DNA of 64,000 nucleotides from an uncultured Carboxylicivirga sp. (lineage in GTDB: Bacteria; Bacteroidota; Bacteroidia; Bacteroidales; Marinilabiliaceae), in contig NZ_OY764327.1 in assembly GCF_963668385.1 (NCBI RefSeq), positions 2,604,001 to 2,668,000 on the forward strand. Reading direction: 5' to 3'. How positions within the stretch are numbered: the stretch's first letter is position 1; each line of letters starts with the position of its first letter. Below the pieces are notes generated by a model. It was not told the DNA's origin and did not search any database. It saw only the letters and a list, made by a program, of their open reading frames with translations. The position numbers and the translations under genes were made by a program. Below, piece by piece: positions 61,201 to 64,000 of the stretch.

Positions 61201-63173
61201 GTATATGGTATTTTGGTGACGAAGTTATTGACGAAGTTGAAGGAGCCGGATCGGTTTCGCATACTTACATTAATGAAGAATTATATCTTAAATCGTTTAA
61301 TGCAAAACTATTAGTAGAAAATAGTTTTGGTTGTAATGATTCATCTACAGCTGTGGTAAGAGCTTTTCCTGCTGTGCAAGCTGCTATCTCTGATGGAAAT
61401 ATTGGTTGTTCGCCATTTGTCGAAACAATATTAAATCACTCCGAAGGCGCTGTTTCGTTCATATGGGATTTTGGAGATGGAAATATAGCGGCGGGTTATA
61501 ATGGTATTAATGAATTTGTCAATTCAGGAACTGAACCTGCTACCTTTAATGTGTCGATGACGGCTACATCATCTTATGGCTGCGAAGATGTGGCTTATAC
61601 AGAGGTGACTGTAAACCCAAGCCCGGTAAGTAAATTTACCACCAACCCAGCTTCGGGGTGTGCTCCATTAGAAGTACAATTCGATAATTCATCAACCGCT
61701 GCAGAATACAGTATTTGGCATTTTGGTGATGGTACTTTACAGGATGAATTAGGTGGTGAATCTGTTATGCATGTGTATGATAACAATGAATATTCAATGG
61801 TTAATTATACTGCCCGTTTGGTGGTTGGTAATAGTTATGCCTGTAAAGATTCATCCGAAAATATTATTCAGGTTTTTCCTAAAGTGAGAGCTTCAATAAG
61901 TGATGGTAGCTCTGATTGTTCTCCTTATGAAGAAACGTTCGTTAATAATTCAGAAGGAGCCAATAAGTTCTTTTGGGATTTTGGAGATGGGAATACTTCA
62001 ACATCTTATACCGGTAAAAATGTATTTTTAAATTCATCGCTGGAAGATAAGGTGTTTAATGTTGCAATGTTTGCTGAATCTGCATATGGATGTGTTGATA
62101 CTGCTAAAACTAATGTGATGGTTTATAAAACGCCTGAGCCATCTTTTACTGTGGATCCGAAAAGTCAGCAAATGCCAAATTCTACTGTTAGTATAGAAAA
62201 TACAACACCACATTCCGATTGGAACTATACTTGGTTCTGGGGAAATGGTGAATCTTACGAAGGGCAAAATCCGCTTAGTTATACTTATGGTATCTCTGGT
62301 GATTTTGATATTCAGTTAATGGTAGAAGGTGAACATTGTTCTAATTCAGTAGTGGAATCAATTGAAATTTTACCAATGTTACCAAGTATTGATTATGGAC
62401 CTGATACTTTAGGTTGTCCTCCTTTGCAGGTTCAATTTTATAATAATAGTATTGATGCTTACAACTACCTATGGGACTTTGGAGATGGAAATATTTCATC
62501 AGAAAAGGAGCCTATGCATACTTATTATACAAGCGGAAATTATACGGTTAGTTTAACTGTTGAAGGTGCTGGTGGAGTAGCTGAATCTGATGAAGTTAAA
62601 GTTGTGGTTTTTGAAGAACCAACTGCAGATTTTGAGGTTAGGCCTATCAAGGTAAAATTACCTCAAACGGTTTCATTTATTAATAAATCGGAAGGGGCAA
62701 TATCTTATTTGTGGGATTTTGGTGATGGAAATACCTCAACTGAATATTCAGTTCAGTATTTGTATAATGATCCAGGAACCTACGATGTGTTGCTTGAAGT
62801 TGAAAATGATAAGGGGTGTAAAGATGAAAGAGTAATTCGCAGTGCAGTCACTGCTGAAGCTGCCGGGCAAATAGAATTTCCTAATGCATTTACTCCTAAT
62901 CCTAATGGGCCAAACGGAGGTGAATATACTCCGGGTGATCCAGATAATTTTGTGTTTTATCCTTTTGTTCAGGAAGGAATTGTTGAATACAATTTGAAGA
63001 TATTTACTCGCTGGGGCGAATTAATATTTGAAAGTAAGGATATAAATATCGGATGGGATGGTTATTATAAAGGAAAATTATGTGCCTCAGGAGTGTATAT
63101 TTGGAAAGTTGAGTGTAAATATTCAAACGGTACCATTGAAACCCATACGGGTGATGTAACATTATTTAGATAA
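58251..63173 (+). CDS. Giant T9SS-exported PKD-repeat protein with type B sorting domain
   Basis: A 1640-residue protein with a signal peptide (ends about GNSQ). The N-terminal 730 residues have beta-sandwich modules and one proline-rich stretch. From about residue 731 to 1490 there are ten PKD-like modules, each with a WDFGDG-type signature (variants WTFGDG, WYFGDE, WHFGDG, WFWGNG) and most beginning with a GC(S/A)P phrase. The final 100 residues (IEFPNAFTPNPN, then YNLKIFTRWGELIFE and GWDGYYKGK) are the gliding-motility-associated type B C-terminal sorting domain. It should be exported through the T9SS and anchored or released at the surface, like SprB-type adhesins. The next gene, a PorP/SprF protein, overlaps its stop codon. 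Confidence 0.95.
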   Translation: MDGKKRALLILLYLSFLLVNGNSQDCNITSKANAIVPDKLCAPVTVDWTVTYDGVYNVGTPVHFIFRWDDETEDEVVEANNTPLTSEWSLTHSHVYPIGGLKCNYKPSVTLMVNGVECTSSVQVQNVTVWDTDEYNGGIMDIEPQVFPICVGNDGTVTFVDNSHWNCTPPDENDFINNRKRWVQWIYGTGGTNITTALVGGTLETYPLLGSIDVTTEPIEGPVPPLNTALPIYIPDNYDVGDYFEITLRNWNQCNPYDDPTKPGPPDDPANGDYPPVITTAIALIVDIPDGTVNPAGPFCVNEDAVILSAATPGGVWTGDGIVDSGTGEFDPSIAGVGSHTIDYYIEDSNGCSATGQITIEVIAAPTANLTVGSPVYLCPGAKLNLDGNPSGGLIPYTHLWQGDVSPLNDVNIENPEFMTTVVGEYELIYRVTDKNSCFDEDTVVVMVDSVEIHFENDFIELCTGDNKQLEPKPVGGSGVFVQHKWSGNRTDLLSDVNAETPVFSATEAGIFKYEYYVLDSHGCEDADSITVVVYETPVANAGPDNKACGLRYYFEAVPTSGSGTWTLVSGAGNASIASDVDPNSLVIVDAYGDYIFQWEENNNGCTDVDEVTITFVQIPEPVVMNDADTCGLEYLLKVTPDIGVGGWKQVAGPGVSVFDNNLNEETAVSVDLPGQYKFAWVEVNDVCEAGDTVLIDFFPMVTSEVAPFDNEGCSPFDVEFQNQSVNADNYLWDFGDGFGSNQISPTHTFSNPLQVPSEYTVKLLAYNNYGCRDSVDYIVTVNPNTLSKFTNDPTPGCSPLAVDFINQSVGASVYEWTFGDGSDAVTDEHVSHSFVNAETFVKSYEVTLAVDNSYGCADTSSTYITVYPLVGYGFTAVPTEGCHPLKVELIGDPGALSYNWDFGDGTTVSGINSISHIFENTSLSSVQYDVKLYTSSAFGCLDTAETVITVNPSPTSEFSYSPTEGCAPLLVDFVNSSQGAYKSIWYFGDEVIDEVEGAGSVSHTYINEELYLKSFNAKLLVENSFGCNDSSTAVVRAFPAVQAAISDGNIGCSPFVETILNHSEGAVSFIWDFGDGNIAAGYNGINEFVNSGTEPATFNVSMTATSSYGCEDVAYTEVTVNPSPVSKFTTNPASGCAPLEVQFDNSSTAAEYSIWHFGDGTLQDELGGESVMHVYDNNEYSMVNYTARLVVGNSYACKDSSENIIQVFPKVRASISDGSSDCSPYEETFVNNSEGANKFFWDFGDGNTSTSYTGKNVFLNSSLEDKVFNVAMFAESAYGCVDTAKTNVMVYKTPEPSFTVDPKSQQMPNSTVSIENTTPHSDWNYTWFWGNGESYEGQNPLSYTYGISGDFDIQLMVEGEHCSNSVVESIEILPMLPSIDYGPDTLGCPPLQVQFYNNSIDAYNYLWDFGDGNISSEKEPMHTYYTSGNYTVSLTVEGAGGVAESDEVKVVVFEEPTADFEVRPIKVKLPQTVSFINKSEGAISYLWDFGDGNTSTEYSVQYLYNDPGTYDVLLEVENDKGCKDERVIRSAVTAEAAGQIEFPNAFTPNPNGPNGGEYTPGDPDNFVFYPFVQEGIVEYNLKIFTRWGELIFESKDINIGWDGYYKGKLCASGVYIWKVECKYSNGTIETHTGDVTLFR

Positions 63174-64000
63174 TGAGAAAAAGAGTTGGCATATATATCA
63201 TAGTTAGTCTTTTTCATTTTCTGGGTGTAAAAGGACAGGATTTCCATTTTTCGCAGTTTTATGCCAATCCCTTGTATCTAAGTCCCTCTTTGGCAGGAGC
63301 AACTGATGGAGGGAGGTTAATTATGAATTATCGTAATCAATGGCCAGCTATTAATCAAGCATTTTCGACAAGTGCTGTGTCATTCGATAATTTTTTTACT
63401 GCATTTAATAGTGGTATTGGTGTATATCTTATTCAGGATAAAGCTGGAAGTGCAGGGTTAACTACTACTCAGGCTGCTTTTCAATATTCTTATAATCTTA
63501 TGGTTTCGAGCGATTGGCAAATTGTGCCGGCTGTTCAATTTACATATGGAAATAAATCAGTTGATTTTAGTAAAATAGTTTTCCCAGACCAACCTCCAGG
63601 TGGCGGGGGTGGCTCCGGAGGATGGGATCGGCTGACGAATGATCAAGTTCAGTATATTGATTTGGCAGCTTCTGTTTTTGCTTATAGTTCAAGATATTGG
63701 ATTGGCTTAACAGTTGATCATTTAGCTAAGCCGAATTACTCATTTATGAATGAGAAGGCTGCTGTTGATTTAAAATATGTTGTTTTTGGTGGGTATAATA
63801 TCTGGACAGAGAAGAGAAGAAATAGGGGAGCTAATAAAGCATTTTCGATGTCTTTTAGATATCAGAATCAAGGAAATTTGAATCAGTTAGATGCCGGTGT
63901 TTATTGGTATAATGGTCCTTTGGAGTTAGGTTTTTGGTATAGAGGTTTGCCTTTCTTTAATAATGTAAAAAGTGCAGCAGTGAATCAAGATGCCATTGTT
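63173..64000 (+). CDS. PorP/SprF-family outer-membrane protein (partial, cut by window end)
   Basis: The start ATG shares a base with the stop of the PKD gene (TAATG), so translation is coupled. The frame stays open for all 276 codons to the window end. Signal peptide MRKRVGIYIIVSLFHFLGVKG, followed by FHFSQFYANPLYLSPSLAGA, the fingerprint of PorP/SprF proteins, then a strand-rich barrel with YRNQWPAINQAF. SprF-type proteins are needed for export or attachment of their adjacent large T9SS type B substrate. It contains a glycine-rich loop (GGGGGSGGWD). The C-terminus is missing. Confidence 0.93.
   Translation, partial: MRKRVGIYIIVSLFHFLGVKGQDFHFSQFYANPLYLSPSLAGATDGGRLIMNYRNQWPAINQAFSTSAVSFDNFFTAFNSGIGVYLIQDKAGSAGLTTTQAAFQYSYNLMVSSDWQIVPAVQFTYGNKSVDFSKIVFPDQPPGGGGGSGGWDRLTNDQVQYIDLAASVFAYSSRYWIGLTVDHLAKPNYSFMNEKAAVDLKYVVFGGYNIWTEKRRNRGANKAFSMSFRYQNQGNLNQLDAGVYWYNGPLELGFWYRGLPFFNNVKSAAVNQDAIV

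Overview
The window comes from an AT-rich member of the Bacteroidota. The evidence is a type IX secretion (T9SS) and gliding gene set (GldB end, a type-B-sorted PKD protein, a PorP/SprF partner), TonB receptor plus DUF4249 lipoprotein, TPR-AraC regulator, DUF4369-TlpA lipoproteins, DUF5063, DUF4884 and a Bacteroidota-style MeaB, with weak Shine-Dalgarno signals and several TAnnTTTG -7 promoter elements. Two superoxide dismutases and a T9SS point to a marine or free-living Bacteroidia (Marinilabiliales-like) or a related class; the lineage is an inference. No rRNA, tRNA, CRISPR array or intact transposase was seen.

Layout. 0-2 kb: end of gldB, a nitrilase, 5-formyl-THF cyclo-ligase and, opposite, a 55-residue 2[4Fe-4S] ferredoxin. 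2-10.6 kb: M20 amidohydrolase, CDF zinc exporter, double DUF1573 protein, MeaB GTPase, two tandem TlpA-type lipoproteins, dihydrolipoyl dehydrogenase. 10.6-18.3 kb (minus): TM2 and DUF2752 membrane proteins, a lipoprotein, three SurA/PpiC-type periplasmic foldases in a row, and guaB. 18.6-25.1 kb (minus): an unknown exported protein, GNAT acetyltransferase, beta carbonic anhydrase, a GNAT-nitrilase fusion and a large MscS channel. 25.4-32.7 kb: TonB-C protein, GH43 plus SGNH hydrolase pair next to a TPR-AraC regulator, two unknown exported proteins and a PepSY-type membrane protein. 33.1-43.6 kb: recQ, a 2.5-kb non-coding repeat array, then DUF5063, 3'-5' exonuclease, RlmI-like methyltransferase, DEAD-box helicase and Tex (nucleic-acid metabolism). 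43.6-51.3 kb: orphan histidine kinase, an AGCS symporter with a large inserted domain, a two-gene LysO lysine exporter and a TonB receptor/DUF4249 pair. 51.3-57.9 kb: a 211-bp inverted-repeat-bounded palindrome cluster, folE, a CarboxypepD-like exported protein, nitroreductase, adjacent Fe-type and Mn-type SODs, MATE exporter, a small membrane protein and proline dehydrogenase. 58.2-64 kb: the giant PKD T9SS cargo translationally coupled to a PorP/SprF protein cut by the window end.

The most unusual material is non-coding: (1) six units of about 437 bp between recQ and the DUF5063 gene, arranged as an 873-bp dimeric higher-order repeat, each unit carrying six hairpins whose pairing is largely kept while sequences drift; (2) a 211-bp element at 51.3 kb with inverted terminal repeats and four mini-hairpins with three-base loops; (3) the shared hairpin design and AATATT(A/T)ATAG tail that link the two loci. 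I could run no search or folding; identities and structures are by eye.
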